Of a stretch of DNA of 64,000 nucleotides, positions 41,939 to 49,788 are shown piece after piece. The notes below the pieces were generated by a model, which had not been told where the DNA came from, did no database searches, and was given only the letters and a program-made list of their open reading frames with translations. The stretch is from Solirubrobacter ginsenosidimutans (GTDB lineage Bacteria > Actinomycetota > Thermoleophilia > Solirubrobacterales > Solirubrobacteraceae). Location: assembly GCF_027587205.1 (NCBI RefSeq), contig NZ_JAPDOD010000022.1, positions 1 to 64,000 of the forward strand, in the 5' to 3' direction. Position numbers and translations under genes: made by a program. The number at the start of each line of letters is the position of its first letter. Within the stretch, counting starts at the first letter, position 1.

Positions 41939-42825
41939 CGCGACTTGGCCACCTCTCCACCGAGGGCGCGCGTGCCGAGCGCGCGGAGATCGATCGGTTG
42001 CCGACGGGCGAGCTCGTGCGGCTGATGAACGAGGACGATGCCGTCGTGCCGATGGCGGTGAGCCACGCCCAGCACGCGATCGCCGCGGCGGTCGATGCGA
42101 TCGTCGAGCGGCTGGAGGCCGGCGGGCGGCTGATCTACGTCGGCGCGGGGACGGCGGGGCGGATTGGCGTGCTCGACGCCAGCGAATGCGGCCCGACGTT
42201 CAACACCGACCGCGTCGTCGGCGTGATCGCGGGTGGGCAGGTGGCCGTCAGCAACGCGAGCGAGAGCGCGGAGGACAACCGCGAGGCGGGGGCGATGGCG
42301 CTCGCCGCGCTCGGGCTCGGCGCCGCGGACGCCGTCGTGGGCATCAGTGCCAGCGGCCGCACGCCGTACGTGCTCGGCGCGGTCGAACGAGCCCGCTCGA
42401 CCGGTGCGCTGACGGTCGGCGTCGCCTGCAACGAGGGCTCGGAGCTCAGTGCGAGCGTCGAGCACCCGATCGACGTGGTCGTGGGACCGGAGTTCATCGC
42501 CGGCTCGACCCGCCTGAAGGCCGGCACGGCGCAGAAACTCGTCCTGAACATGCTGTCGACGCTGACGATGGTCCGGCTCGGCAAGACCTACGGGAACCTG
42601 ATGGTCGACGTCCGCGTGACCAACGCGAAGCTGCGGGACCGCGCGACGCGCATCGTCGAACAGGTCGCGGGTGCCGACACGCATGAGGCGGCCGCGGCGC
42701 TCGCGGAGGCGGGCGACGACGCCAAGGTCGCGGTGACGATGCTGCGCACCGCCACCAACGCCGACGGTGCGCGCGAACGACTGCTCGCGGCCGACGGCCA
42801 CCTGCGCCGCGCGCTCGGCGAGTGA
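41935..42825 (+). CDS. murQ: N-acetylmuramic acid 6-phosphate etherase
   Basis: 296 aa. The SIS-fold etherase signatures are intact: 'LIYVGAGTAGRIGVLDASECGPTF' with the catalytic Glu, 'ISASGRTPYVLGAVERARSTGA', 'NEGSELSASVEHPIDVVVGPE' and 'STRLKAGTAQKLVLNMLST'. It cleaves the D-lactyl ether of MurNAc-6-phosphate to give GlcNAc-6-phosphate in peptidoglycan recycling in the cytoplasm. It is coupled at both ends: ATGA with the kinase upstream and GTGA with anmK downstream. Confidence 0.95.
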   Translation: MTRLGHLSTEGARAERAEIDRLPTGELVRLMNEDDAVVPMAVSHAQHAIAAAVDAIVERLEAGGRLIYVGAGTAGRIGVLDASECGPTFNTDRVVGVIAGGQVAVSNASESAEDNREAGAMALAALGLGAADAVVGISASGRTPYVLGAVERARSTGALTVGVACNEGSELSASVEHPIDVVVGPEFIAGSTRLKAGTAQKLVLNMLSTLTMVRLGKTYGNLMVDVRVTNAKLRDRATRIVEQVAGADTHEAAAALAEAGDDAKVAVTMLRTATNADGARERLLAADGHLRRALGE

Positions 42826-43913
42826 GGGTCGTCGGGCTGATGTCCGGCACGTCGTTCGACGGGATCGACGCGGCCGTGGCGGACATCGAGCTCGAGGGCG
42901 AAGTCCTCAAGCTCCGGCCGATCGGGACGCTCGACGCGCCGTACGACGCCGGGCTCCAGGACGAGATCGAGGCGGCGCTCCCGCCCGCGCCGACGACCTT
43001 CGAAACGGTCTGCCGTCTCGACACCCGCATCGGCCAGGCGTTCGCGGCGCTCGCGGCGGAGGCGGTCGAGCGCCACGGCGGCGAGCTGATCGTCTCGCAT
43101 GGCCAGACGGTCTTCCACTGGGTCGACGACGGCCGCGTCGAGGGGACGTTGCAGCTCGGGCAACCGGCGTGGATCGCCGAGCGGACCGGCCTGCCGGTCG
43201 TCAGCGACCTCCGGGCGCGCGACGTCGCGGCGGGTGGGCAGGGCGCGCCGCTGGTCTCGTTCCTCGACCGGCTCCTGCTGCAGGGCCGCCCAGGCACGCC
43301 CGCCGCGCTCAACCTCGGCGGGATCGCGAACCTCACGGTCGGGACACTCGCCTTCGACGTCGGCCCGGCCAACGCGCTGCTCGACGCCGCGGCGCGCCAC
43401 TTCACGGGCGCCCGCTACGACGAGGGCGGGCGCCTGGCAGCGAGCGGAACGGTGATCCCGGCGCTCCTCGAACGCCTGCTGCAGGACCCCTACTACGCCC
43501 GTCCGGCACCCAAGACGACGGGCAAGGAACACTTCCACGCGCGCTACGTCGACTACGGCGACGCGACCGGGCCGGACGTCCTGGCCACGCTCACCCGCCT
43601 GACCGCGCAGACCGTCGCCAACGCGGCCCGTGTACACGGCGTGACCGAGCTGATCGCGTCCGGCGGCGGGGTCCGCAATCCGACGCTGATGGCGGCGATG
43701 CGAGAGGCGCTGCCCGTCATCACCAGCGACGCGCTCGGCCTCCCCGCGCAGGCGAAGGAGGCGTACGCGTTCGCCGTCCTCGGCTTCCTCACCTACCACG
43801 GCATTCCGGCCACGCTCCCGAGCGCGACCGGCGCCCGCCACGCGAGCGTGCTCGGCTCCGTCACGCCCGGATCCGGTTCCGGATCGCCCCCGCGGGTAAT
43901 GCGACTCGGATGA
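42822..43913 (+). CDS. anmK: Anhydro-N-acetylmuramic acid kinase
   Basis: 363 aa with a GTG start overlapping the murQ stop by 4 bp. 'GLMSGTSFDGIDAAVADIE' at the N-terminus is the AnmK signature. 'ISHGQTVFHWV'-type residues, 'LNLGGIANLTV', 'FDVGPANALLDA' and the C-terminal 'LIASGGGVRNPTLM' complete the family pattern. It phosphorylates and opens 1,6-anhydro-MurNAc to MurNAc-6-phosphate, which MurQ then cleaves. Its stop overlaps the start of a secreted-protein gene. Confidence 0.95.
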   Translation: MRVVGLMSGTSFDGIDAAVADIELEGEVLKLRPIGTLDAPYDAGLQDEIEAALPPAPTTFETVCRLDTRIGQAFAALAAEAVERHGGELIVSHGQTVFHWVDDGRVEGTLQLGQPAWIAERTGLPVVSDLRARDVAAGGQGAPLVSFLDRLLLQGRPGTPAALNLGGIANLTVGTLAFDVGPANALLDAAARHFTGARYDEGGRLAASGTVIPALLERLLQDPYYARPAPKTTGKEHFHARYVDYGDATGPDVLATLTRLTAQTVANAARVHGVTELIASGGGVRNPTLMAAMREALPVITSDALGLPAQAKEAYAFAVLGFLTYHGIPATLPSATGARHASVLGSVTPGSGSGSPPRVMRLG

Positions 43914-45016
43914 TCCGGAAGATCGTCCTCACCGCGCTCGTATGCGCCCTGCTCCCGCCCGCCGCCGCACAGGCCGACACGTTCAAGTCCGTTCCGGCGA
44001 CGGGGCTGACGTGGACCCGGCACGGCGTCGACGCCGCCGCGTACGCCCGCCTCGACAACCTCGCCAAGTTCCTCCCGCGCCGCGACCTCAAATTCGTCCT
44101 CGAGCACCCGCGGCAGACGACCCAGTCCGCGGCGGGCTCGCCCTCGCTGGGACAGGTCGGTCCGGGCGCCGTCTCGGCCTTCAAGTGGTCCGACCGCGAC
44201 AACACCGGCAAGTGGATCCCGCAGGGCATCACCGGCAGCGCCGCGGCGCAGGCCGACGGCCTGATCGGCGGCCACCGGTCGCTGCTGGTGAGCTGGTACC
44301 AGGACACGGCCGCGAGCCCTGCGCGGGTCAGCTTCGTCAACGCCGACAGTCTCGACGGCGCGACCTACAACAGCGCCACGCTGGTGATCCCGAGCGGTCG
44401 CACCGTCCGCCCGATCAAGACCCACGCGGGCGGCATCGCCTGGTACACGCACTACCTGTTCGTGGCCGAGACCGACGTCGGCGTGCGCGTCTTCGACACC
44501 AACTACATCCTCGGCGCGAAGAAGCTCCCGCCGACGGCCGACCTCAACGCGCCGTTCGTGCTCCCGCAGGTCGGCTTCTACAGGCAGGCCAAGGGCGCCG
44601 GGCTGACGTTCTCGTTCGTCGAGACCGATCGCACCGCCCCCGCGCTGATCACCGGCAAGTACCAGGACAAGAAGTACAACCGCCGGATCGTGCGCTGGCC
44701 GCTGGACCCGAACTCCGGGCTGCCGGCGCTGCAGGCCAGCGGCGCGTGGAAGATGCCGGCCAGCAACGTCCAGGGCGGGCTGATGCACAACGGCCGCCTG
44801 CTCGCGGCGTCGAGCTATGACCCGAAGGCCTCGGGCGGGATCGGCGAGCTCGTCTCCGGTCTCCCGGACCAGCCTGCGGCGCACTTCCGCTGGCCCGACG
44901 GCGCCGAGGACCTCCACTACGCGGGCACGAGCAACCGCGTCTACTCGCTGACTGAGAAGAGCGGGGACCGGATCGTGTTCGCGATCGATGCGTCCTCGGT
45001 CGGCTTGACGCCCTAG
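43910..45016 (+). CDS. Secreted protein translationally coupled to the MurNAc operon
   Basis: 368 aa. The ATG at 43910 overlaps the anmK stop (ATGA). A signal peptide (MIRKIVLTALVCALLPPAAA-QA) is followed by a beta-rich chain with blade-like units ('KTHAGGIAWYTHYLFVAETD', 'NVQGGLMHNGRLLAASSYD', 'HYAGTSNRVYSLTEKSGDR'), so a propeller is likely. The mature part has no Cys pair and no hydrolase motif that I recognise. Coupling to anmK suggests a role at the cell wall, perhaps binding muropeptides or glycan, but that is inference. Confidence 0.7.
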   Translation: MIRKIVLTALVCALLPPAAAQADTFKSVPATGLTWTRHGVDAAAYARLDNLAKFLPRRDLKFVLEHPRQTTQSAAGSPSLGQVGPGAVSAFKWSDRDNTGKWIPQGITGSAAAQADGLIGGHRSLLVSWYQDTAASPARVSFVNADSLDGATYNSATLVIPSGRTVRPIKTHAGGIAWYTHYLFVAETDVGVRVFDTNYILGAKKLPPTADLNAPFVLPQVGFYRQAKGAGLTFSFVETDRTAPALITGKYQDKKYNRRIVRWPLDPNSGLPALQASGAWKMPASNVQGGLMHNGRLLAASSYDPKASGGIGELVSGLPDQPAAHFRWPDGAEDLHYAGTSNRVYSLTEKSGDRIVFAIDASSVGLTP

Positions 45017-45027
45017 GCTCCGATGAC

Positions 45028-45795
45028 GTGACCGCGATCGCGATCCTGCTCGGGCTCGCGATCGGGATGGTCGTCGGCGCGGTCGGCGGCGGCGGCGCGA
45101 TCCTCGCGCTGCCGGTGCTGATCTACGTGCTCGACGAGCCGGTCGGGCCGGCGTCGACCGCCTCGCTCGTGGTGGTCTCGCTCGCGGCCGCGATCGGCGC
45201 GGGATCGCTGGCGCGCCACGGCCGCGTGTGCTGGCGGCTGGCGTTCACGTTCGCCGCACCCGCCGCATTCGGCTCGCTGTTCGGGACGTTCGCGAACCGT
45301 GCGGTCGGAGCGAGCGCGCTCGTCCTCGCGTTCGTGCCGGTGATGCTCGTGGCGGCGCTCGCGACCTGGCGCCGCACCGGCGAGGAGGCCGACGATGCGG
45401 GCTGTCCGCACCCACCGCTCGTCCGCGTGGTGTTTGCGGGTGTGATCGTGGGGCTGTTGACCGGGTTCTTCGGCGTGGGCGGCGGGTTCGTGATCGTGCC
45501 CGTTCTCACCCTGTGGCTCGGGGCCGGCTTCCGGCGCGCGGTCGCGACGTCGCTGGTGATCATCACGCTGACCGGCGTCGCCGCGCTCACCACGCACCTG
45601 ATCGCGGGGTCGCGCCCGGACCTCGCGGTCACCGCGGAGCTCGCGTGCGCCACCGGGATCGGCGCGGTGCTCGGGACGCTGGTAGGCGAGCGGCTCCCGC
45701 AGGACGTGCTGCGGCGCGGATTCGCGGTGCTCGTGACCGCGGTCGCGGTGTGGCTGCTCGTCGACGTGCTAGTGCTCGGCGGCCCGCCGCACTGA
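45028..45795 (+). CDS. TauE/SafE family (TSUP) sulfite/organic-anion exporter
   Basis: 255 aa from a GTG start. About eight helices form two similar halves, each opening with a Gly-rich segment: 'GMVVGAVGGGGAILALPVLIYVL' and 'GLLTGFFGVGGGFVIVPVLTLWL', which is the TSUP signature. It moves small anions such as sulfite, sulfoacetate or thiosulfate across the cytoplasmic membrane. It starts 12 bp after the secreted-protein gene and may be read through from the MurNAc operon. Its TGA stop abuts the family B palindrome. Confidence 0.88.
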   Translation: MTAIAILLGLAIGMVVGAVGGGGAILALPVLIYVLDEPVGPASTASLVVVSLAAAIGAGSLARHGRVCWRLAFTFAAPAAFGSLFGTFANRAVGASALVLAFVPVMLVAALATWRRTGEEADDAGCPHPPLVRVVFAGVIVGLLTGFFGVGGGFVIVPVLTLWLGAGFRRAVATSLVIITLTGVAALTTHLIAGSRPDLAVTAELACATGIGAVLGTLVGERLPQDVLRRGFAVLVTAVAVWLLVDVLVLGGPPH

Positions 45796-45845
45796 GGGGT
45801 GCCCCGTTTCGGTCTCGCTCAGCGATACCTAGACGGGGCACCCCT
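45795..45845. repeat. 51-bp nested palindromic repeat, family B copy 2
   Basis: The outer arms AGGGGTGCCCCGT (45795-45807) and ACGGGGCACCCCT (45833-45845) are perfectly complementary over 13 bp. The centre has a smaller TCGC/GCGA stem (around TCTCGCTCAGCGATA). In reverse complement it aligns with 7695-7745 including the core. It touches the stop codons of both convergent genes (TGA ending at 45795, and the TAG of the membrane protein at 45844-45846). Confidence 0.85.
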
Positions 45846-47742
45846 ACGTGGCGACGGGTTCCGCGGGGCGAGAGACACGGGCGAACTGCGGCGACGAATC
45901 GCGCGTGAGGATCGAGACGCGGTGCACGCCCCAGGCCAGCGCGACAAGGAACGCGAGCGCGATCGCGAGGACGACGCCGTACGCCGCCGCCCACAGCCAG
46001 CTCGCGGCGGCCTTGCGCTCGCGCTGCAGGAGCTTCTGCTCCGGGCCGAAGGCGCGGTTCACCGAGGGGCGGGCGGGGACGCCCGCGACCGGGATCGCCT
46101 CGTCGGCCGGCAGGTAGAGGGGGAGAGCGGTCAGGGCGTTGCCGGGGTGCAGGCGCAGCATCGTCTTCCAGTCGCCGGTGAGCGGCAGGGGCCGCGTCGT
46201 GCGGTAGACGCCGGGACCGATGCGTTGGAGCCGATCGACGACGAGCCCGCCGCCCTGCCAGGCGGTGGCGGTGAACCAGAGGGCGTCGTCGGCACCGGAC
46301 CGCGGGTCGACGCGCACCACGACCGTGCCCGCGGGCGCGACGGCGGTGGGCGGCGAGCCGGCATGGTCGGTCGCGGCCGAGCGGGCCGGCGAGGGCGTCG
46401 CGGTCGCCCGCGCGGCGGCGGTGTCGGCCGCGCGCGTGATCGTCACGGTCGCGCGCACGCCCTGGCTGCCGCTCGGGAGCAGGCCGTAGCCGACCAGCGC
46501 GAGGATCGCGAATGCCGCGGGCACACCCGCGTGACGCAACGAGGGTGTCCGGTCGGCGCTCAACCGCGCGCCGAGCCACCCGCCCACACACGCACCCGCG
46601 ATCGCCATCGCGAAGCCGAGCAGCGCGCCCGACGGCGCCAATGCTGAGGGCCAGGGCAGCGGCATCCACACGTGTGACCAGCCCCACTCGGCCGCCAGGC
46701 CCACCGTGCCGATCGCCACGCCGGACGCCAAGGCGACGCCCAGCGGCCGCCGCACGCGCAGCGCGACGAGCTCGACCGCCGACGCCGAGACCAAATAGAG
46801 CGGGAAGTGCGGGGTCGGCTCGCCCAGGACCGGCCCGACCGCGAGCGCCATCAACCCGCGCATCACGAGGAAGAACAGCGCTGCTCCCAGCGCGGCGCCG
46901 GGCCCGAGCCACACCCGCGCCGCGACCAGCGCGACCCCCGCCGCGAGCATGACCAGCATCGGCGCGAAGACCATCCGGAACTGCGGGACGCCGAAGTCGA
47001 ACTCCGCCTGGAAGGTCGACAGGCCGAGCAGGAACGCGCCTGGGAGTGAGATGCGGCGCATGAACCGCGCCCACGGGAGCTCGCCGCGGCGGCCGGCGGC
47101 GGCGTTCGCCGCACCCGCCTCGGCGAGCAGTACCGCCAGTCCCACGAGCGCCATCGCGGCGCCGCCGATCAGCATCAGGTGCGTCGGGCCCCAGAGCGTC
47201 ACGTCCTGGCCGAACAGGCGGTGCCAGACGTCGTCCAAGGGGAACCCGACCAGCGAGAACGCACCCGCTGCGGCGATCAGCACGCCGCCCAGCGGCGCGT
47301 CCCACCCGGGCGCGAGCCGCACCGACACGCTCGAGGGCTTCTGCAGCGGCAGGCACATCGACAGGAACCCGCTCGAGAAGACCCCGAACAGGCCGGCGAG
47401 GATGACGTAGTGCGCGGGGTTCGCGAGCGGGCCGTTGTCGCGCCCCTGCGCGATGTGCAGCGAGATGTCCCAGAGCATCCCGAACAGCGCGGTGACGAGC
47501 GAGACGACGATCAGGCCCGCGGGGATCGCCGCCCACGCAGGCAGTCCGGACACGCGCCGGCTGAAGCGTCCGACTCGCGCCAGCACGCGGACCCGCCCCG
47601 ACCGGTGCCCGAGGCCGAGCCAGAGCAGCACGGCGGTGACGAGCAGCGCGGCGCCCGAGGCGATCGCGACCTGGTCGAGCGCGGCGCCACCCGCGGGCTT
47701 CGCGGCGAGCAAGGCGAACATGGATTCCGAACGTATCGTCAT
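45844..47742 (-). CDS. Large polytopic membrane protein of unknown function
   Basis: 632 aa; ATG 47742 is used and ATG 47721 is possible. About 12 hydrophobic helices occupy residues 20-430 and one more lies near 590. His, Asp and Trp occur within or beside membrane segments ('LFGMLWDISLHIAQGRD', 'PLDDVWHRLFGQDVTLWGPTHLMLIG'), which hints at metal or haem ligation. An exterior domain (about 450-560) contains 'GPGVYRTTRPLPLTGDWKTM', which resembles YtkA-like domains of copper-related proteins; this is tentative. It diverges from a MerR regulator that could respond to the same signal. Confidence 0.65.
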   Translation of the reverse strand: MTIRSESMFALLAAKPAGGAALDQVAIASGAALLVTAVLLWLGLGHRSGRVRVLARVGRFSRRVSGLPAWAAIPAGLIVVSLVTALFGMLWDISLHIAQGRDNGPLANPAHYVILAGLFGVFSSGFLSMCLPLQKPSSVSVRLAPGWDAPLGGVLIAAAGAFSLVGFPLDDVWHRLFGQDVTLWGPTHLMLIGGAAMALVGLAVLLAEAGAANAAAGRRGELPWARFMRRISLPGAFLLGLSTFQAEFDFGVPQFRMVFAPMLVMLAAGVALVAARVWLGPGAALGAALFFLVMRGLMALAVGPVLGEPTPHFPLYLVSASAVELVALRVRRPLGVALASGVAIGTVGLAAEWGWSHVWMPLPWPSALAPSGALLGFAMAIAGACVGGWLGARLSADRTPSLRHAGVPAAFAILALVGYGLLPSGSQGVRATVTITRAADTAAARATATPSPARSAATDHAGSPPTAVAPAGTVVVRVDPRSGADDALWFTATAWQGGGLVVDRLQRIGPGVYRTTRPLPLTGDWKTMLRLHPGNALTALPLYLPADEAIPVAGVPARPSVNRAFGPEQKLLQRERKAAASWLWAAAYGVVLAIALAFLVALAWGVHRVSILTRDSSPQFARVSRPAEPVAT

Positions 47743-47743
47743 T

Positions 47744-47764
47744 TGATGTCACGTTGTGTGATGT
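47744..47764. promoter_or_regulatory. Direct-repeat regulator site in divergent gap
   Basis: TGATGT occurs at 47744-47749 and 47759-47764, 15 bp apart, inside the 45-bp gap between the divergent membrane-protein and MerR-type genes. GTGT/ACAC half-sites surround the second copy. It may be the MerR-type binding site for both genes. The evidence is position and repetition only. Confidence 0.35.
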
Positions 47765-47787
47765 AACACCAATACCCGGTACGCTCA

Positions 47788-48528
47788 GTGGCGAACGTGC
47801 TGACGATCGACGAACTCGCCCGCGAGGCCGGCCTGACGGTCCGCAACGTCCGCTCCCATCAAACCCGCGGGCTGCTCCCGCCGCCCGAGGTCCGTGGCCG
47901 CACCGGCTTCTACGGCCCGGAGCACGTCGAGCGCCTCAAGCTGATCCTCCAGCTCCAGAACGAGGGCCTCAAGCTCGACGGCATCAAGCGCTTGCTCGCC
48001 GATCCCGGCGACCGTCTCCTCGCGCTCAAGAAGGCCGGGGAGGAGCGCGAGCCGCCCGCGATCGTCGACGCCGCCGCGCTCCGCACCCGCCTCGGCCTGC
48101 AGCCCGACGAGGCGGCGTTCAAGCTGCTCGGGCGCGCGATCCAGCTCGGCATCCTGGACTCGCGCGGCGACGGCTCGTTCAACGTGCCGAGTCCCGCCCT
48201 GCTCGCCGCCGCCGAGGAAGTCGTCACGCGCGGCATCAGCCTGGACCACGCGCTCGACCTGATCGATCGCGTCACCCGCCAGTCACGCGTCATCTCCCGC
48301 GAGTTCGTCCAGCTCTTCCTGGAGGACCTCTGGAAGCCGTTTCAGGCGTCCGGGATGCCCGACGAGCGCTGGGACGAGCTGGCGGAGTCGATCGAGCACG
48401 TCCGCCCGCTGGCCGCCAAGGCGCTGCTCGCCGTCTTCCGGCGCACGCTCGACGAGGAGGTCGACGCCACCATCGACGAGCTCGCGCGCGGTCTCCGGGT
48501 CAGCCTCGGCCCGGACCGTGCCGGGTGA
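47788..48528 (+). CDS. MerR family transcriptional regulator with long C-terminus
   Basis: 246 aa from a GTG start. The MerR winged helix covers residues 4-72 ('LTIDELAREAGLTVRNVRSH...LLPPPEVRGRTGFYGPEHV...LILQLQNEGLKLDGIKRLL'). The remaining 165 residues are a helical domain ('AFKLLGRAIQLGILDSRGDG', 'AKALLAVFRRTLDEEVDATI') seen in actinobacterial MerR proteins without a classical metal-binding loop. It probably controls the divergent membrane protein gene. Its 3' end overlaps the convergent haemoglobin gene by 29 bp. Confidence 0.85.
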   Translation: MANVLTIDELAREAGLTVRNVRSHQTRGLLPPPEVRGRTGFYGPEHVERLKLILQLQNEGLKLDGIKRLLADPGDRLLALKKAGEEREPPAIVDAAALRTRLGLQPDEAAFKLLGRAIQLGILDSRGDGSFNVPSPALLAAAEEVVTRGISLDHALDLIDRVTRQSRVISREFVQLFLEDLWKPFQASGMPDERWDELAESIEHVRPLAAKALLAVFRRTLDEEVDATIDELARGLRVSLGPDRAG

Positions 48529-48931
48529 CCGTGAGGCCGGCGGACGGCGGCGCCGCCGTCATCGCCTCCAGGCGCCCGTGGAACGCCCGCGCCACCCGCA
48601 GCGCGTGCGACTTCGCCAGCTCCGCCCGCTCACCCGAGAACAGCTCGTCGACCGTCTCGCGCCACAACACCAGCCAGCGCTCGAAGTGCCCGCTGCGTAG
48701 CCGCACCTTCATGTGCAGCTCCGCGTGCGGCCGGAACGCCCCGCCGCGGTAGGACTGCGCACCGAGCAGGATCGTCTCCCAGAACGAAGCGATCTCCGGC
48801 ACGTGCGCCTCGAGGTCGAGCTTGGCGATGTCGGTGAAGATCCAGCCGATGATCGGATCGGTCAGCGCACGCCCGTAGAACGCTCGCACCAGCCGTTCGA
48901 CGTCGGCGCGGGTCTCGATATCCGCAAGCAC
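48500..48931 (-). CDS. Group III truncated haemoglobin-like protein
   Basis: 143 aa from GTG 48931, whose first base is the last base of the upstream gene's TAG stop. The 2-on-2 globin pattern is visible: 'LVRAFYGRALTDPIIGWIF', 'HVPEIASFWETILLGAQSYRG', the proximal region 'HAELHMKVRLRSGHFERWLVLW' and a helical tail. HFxxWL is typical of group III. Such proteins bind haem and O2, NO or peroxides and may detoxify reactive species. It is the last gene of an ArsR-led unit. Confidence 0.85.
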   Translation of the reverse strand: MLADIETRADVERLVRAFYGRALTDPIIGWIFTDIAKLDLEAHVPEIASFWETILLGAQSYRGGAFRPHAELHMKVRLRSGHFERWLVLWRETVDELFSGERAELAKSHALRVARAFHGRLEAMTAAPPSAGLTVTRHGPGRG

Positions 48932-49341
48932 TACGCGAGGTCGCCGAGATCGGCGACCTTCACCGAGGTCGCGCGGCCGTCCTTCACCCGCCACGTCCAC
49001 ACGGACGAGCGGCGCACGTCCAGATCCTGCCGGCGACCGGTGACGTGCCCGATCACGATCACCGAGCCGGGGATCACGCGGATGTCCTCGGTGTGCAGGA
49101 CCAGTTCCTGCCACACGCGCTCGACGTCGCGGAAGTACTCGCGCAGCCCGTCGTGGCCGAAATAGGGCTCGCTGCGGCCGGCCAGGCGGGCCGTGCCGGC
49201 CAAGTCGAGCTCGCAGTCCGAGCTGAAGTAGCCGGTCGCCGCTTCGACGTCACGCCGGGCGAACGCGTCGTAGATCGCACGGACGACGTCTGCCTCATCG
49301 GTCAGGCCGGCCGGGTTGCCGTAGTAGTCGGGGCGCGCCAC
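48931..49341 (-). CDS. SnoaL/NTF2-like protein
   Basis: 136 aa with the cone-shaped NTF2-like layout: an N-terminal helix pair ('DVVRAIYDAFARRDVEAATGYF'), 'GHDGLREYFRDVERVWQEL', then long strands ('RVIPGSVIVIGHVTGRRQDL', 'RRSSVWTWRVKDGRATSVKV'). Family members include SnoaL-type cyclases, ketosteroid isomerases and non-enzymatic binding proteins, so no reaction is assigned. It starts 6 bp after the SRPBCC gene and overlaps the haemoglobin start by one base. Confidence 0.8.
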   Translation of the reverse strand: MARPDYYGNPAGLTDEADVVRAIYDAFARRDVEAATGYFSSDCELDLAGTARLAGRSEPYFGHDGLREYFRDVERVWQELVLHTEDIRVIPGSVIVIGHVTGRRQDLDVRRSSVWTWRVKDGRATSVKVADLGDLA

Positions 49342-49347
49342 TTTCCC

Positions 49348-49788
49348 CTAGAGCGTGACAGAGCACGCGGCGCGATAGTGCCCAACCAGACCGCCCCAGC
49401 CGCGGTGGTTGCGCTCGCGCCACGCGTCCGCCTTGGCGCCGAGCCGTTCCCAGCCGCTGTGCACGATGGTTACCAGCGTGTGTTCGCCCTCGCCGGTGAA
49501 CGCGACCGTGACCTCGGTGGCGTCCGCGCGGTCGGTCCGCAGGTGCCAGAGGTAGCTGAGCCGGTGCGGTGGGTCCCAGGCGACGACCTCGCCCCACTCG
49601 TGCTCCGTGCCATCGGGCGTGCGCTCGAAGATCCGCCCGCCCACGCGCGGCTCCAAAGTGACCTTCAAACCGGGATCGGCGGAGACGGAGTGACCCTTCG
49701 GCCACCAGGTCCCGATCCGCCGCGCCCAGGTGTCGAACGCGTGCTCCGGCGAGCACTCGACGGTGAACGCGAGCTCCAGGGGCTCCAT
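49348..49788 (-). CDS. SRPBCC / AHSA1-type START-like protein
   Basis: 146 aa from the ATG at 49788, which overlaps the ArsR stop (TGATG). The helix-grip fold is apparent: 'LELAFTVECSPEHAFDTWARRIGTWWP', 'GGRIFERTPDGTEHEWGEVV', 'WDPPHRLSYLWHL' and the terminal helix 'AWRERNHRGWGGLVGHYRAA'. AHSA1-type proteins next to ArsR genes are a widespread pair of unknown purpose, probably binding a hydrophobic ligand. Confidence 0.85.
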   Translation of the reverse strand: MEPLELAFTVECSPEHAFDTWARRIGTWWPKGHSVSADPGLKVTLEPRVGGRIFERTPDGTEHEWGEVVAWDPPHRLSYLWHLRTDRADATEVTVAFTGEGEHTLVTIVHSGWERLGAKADAWRERNHRGWGGLVGHYRAACSVTL

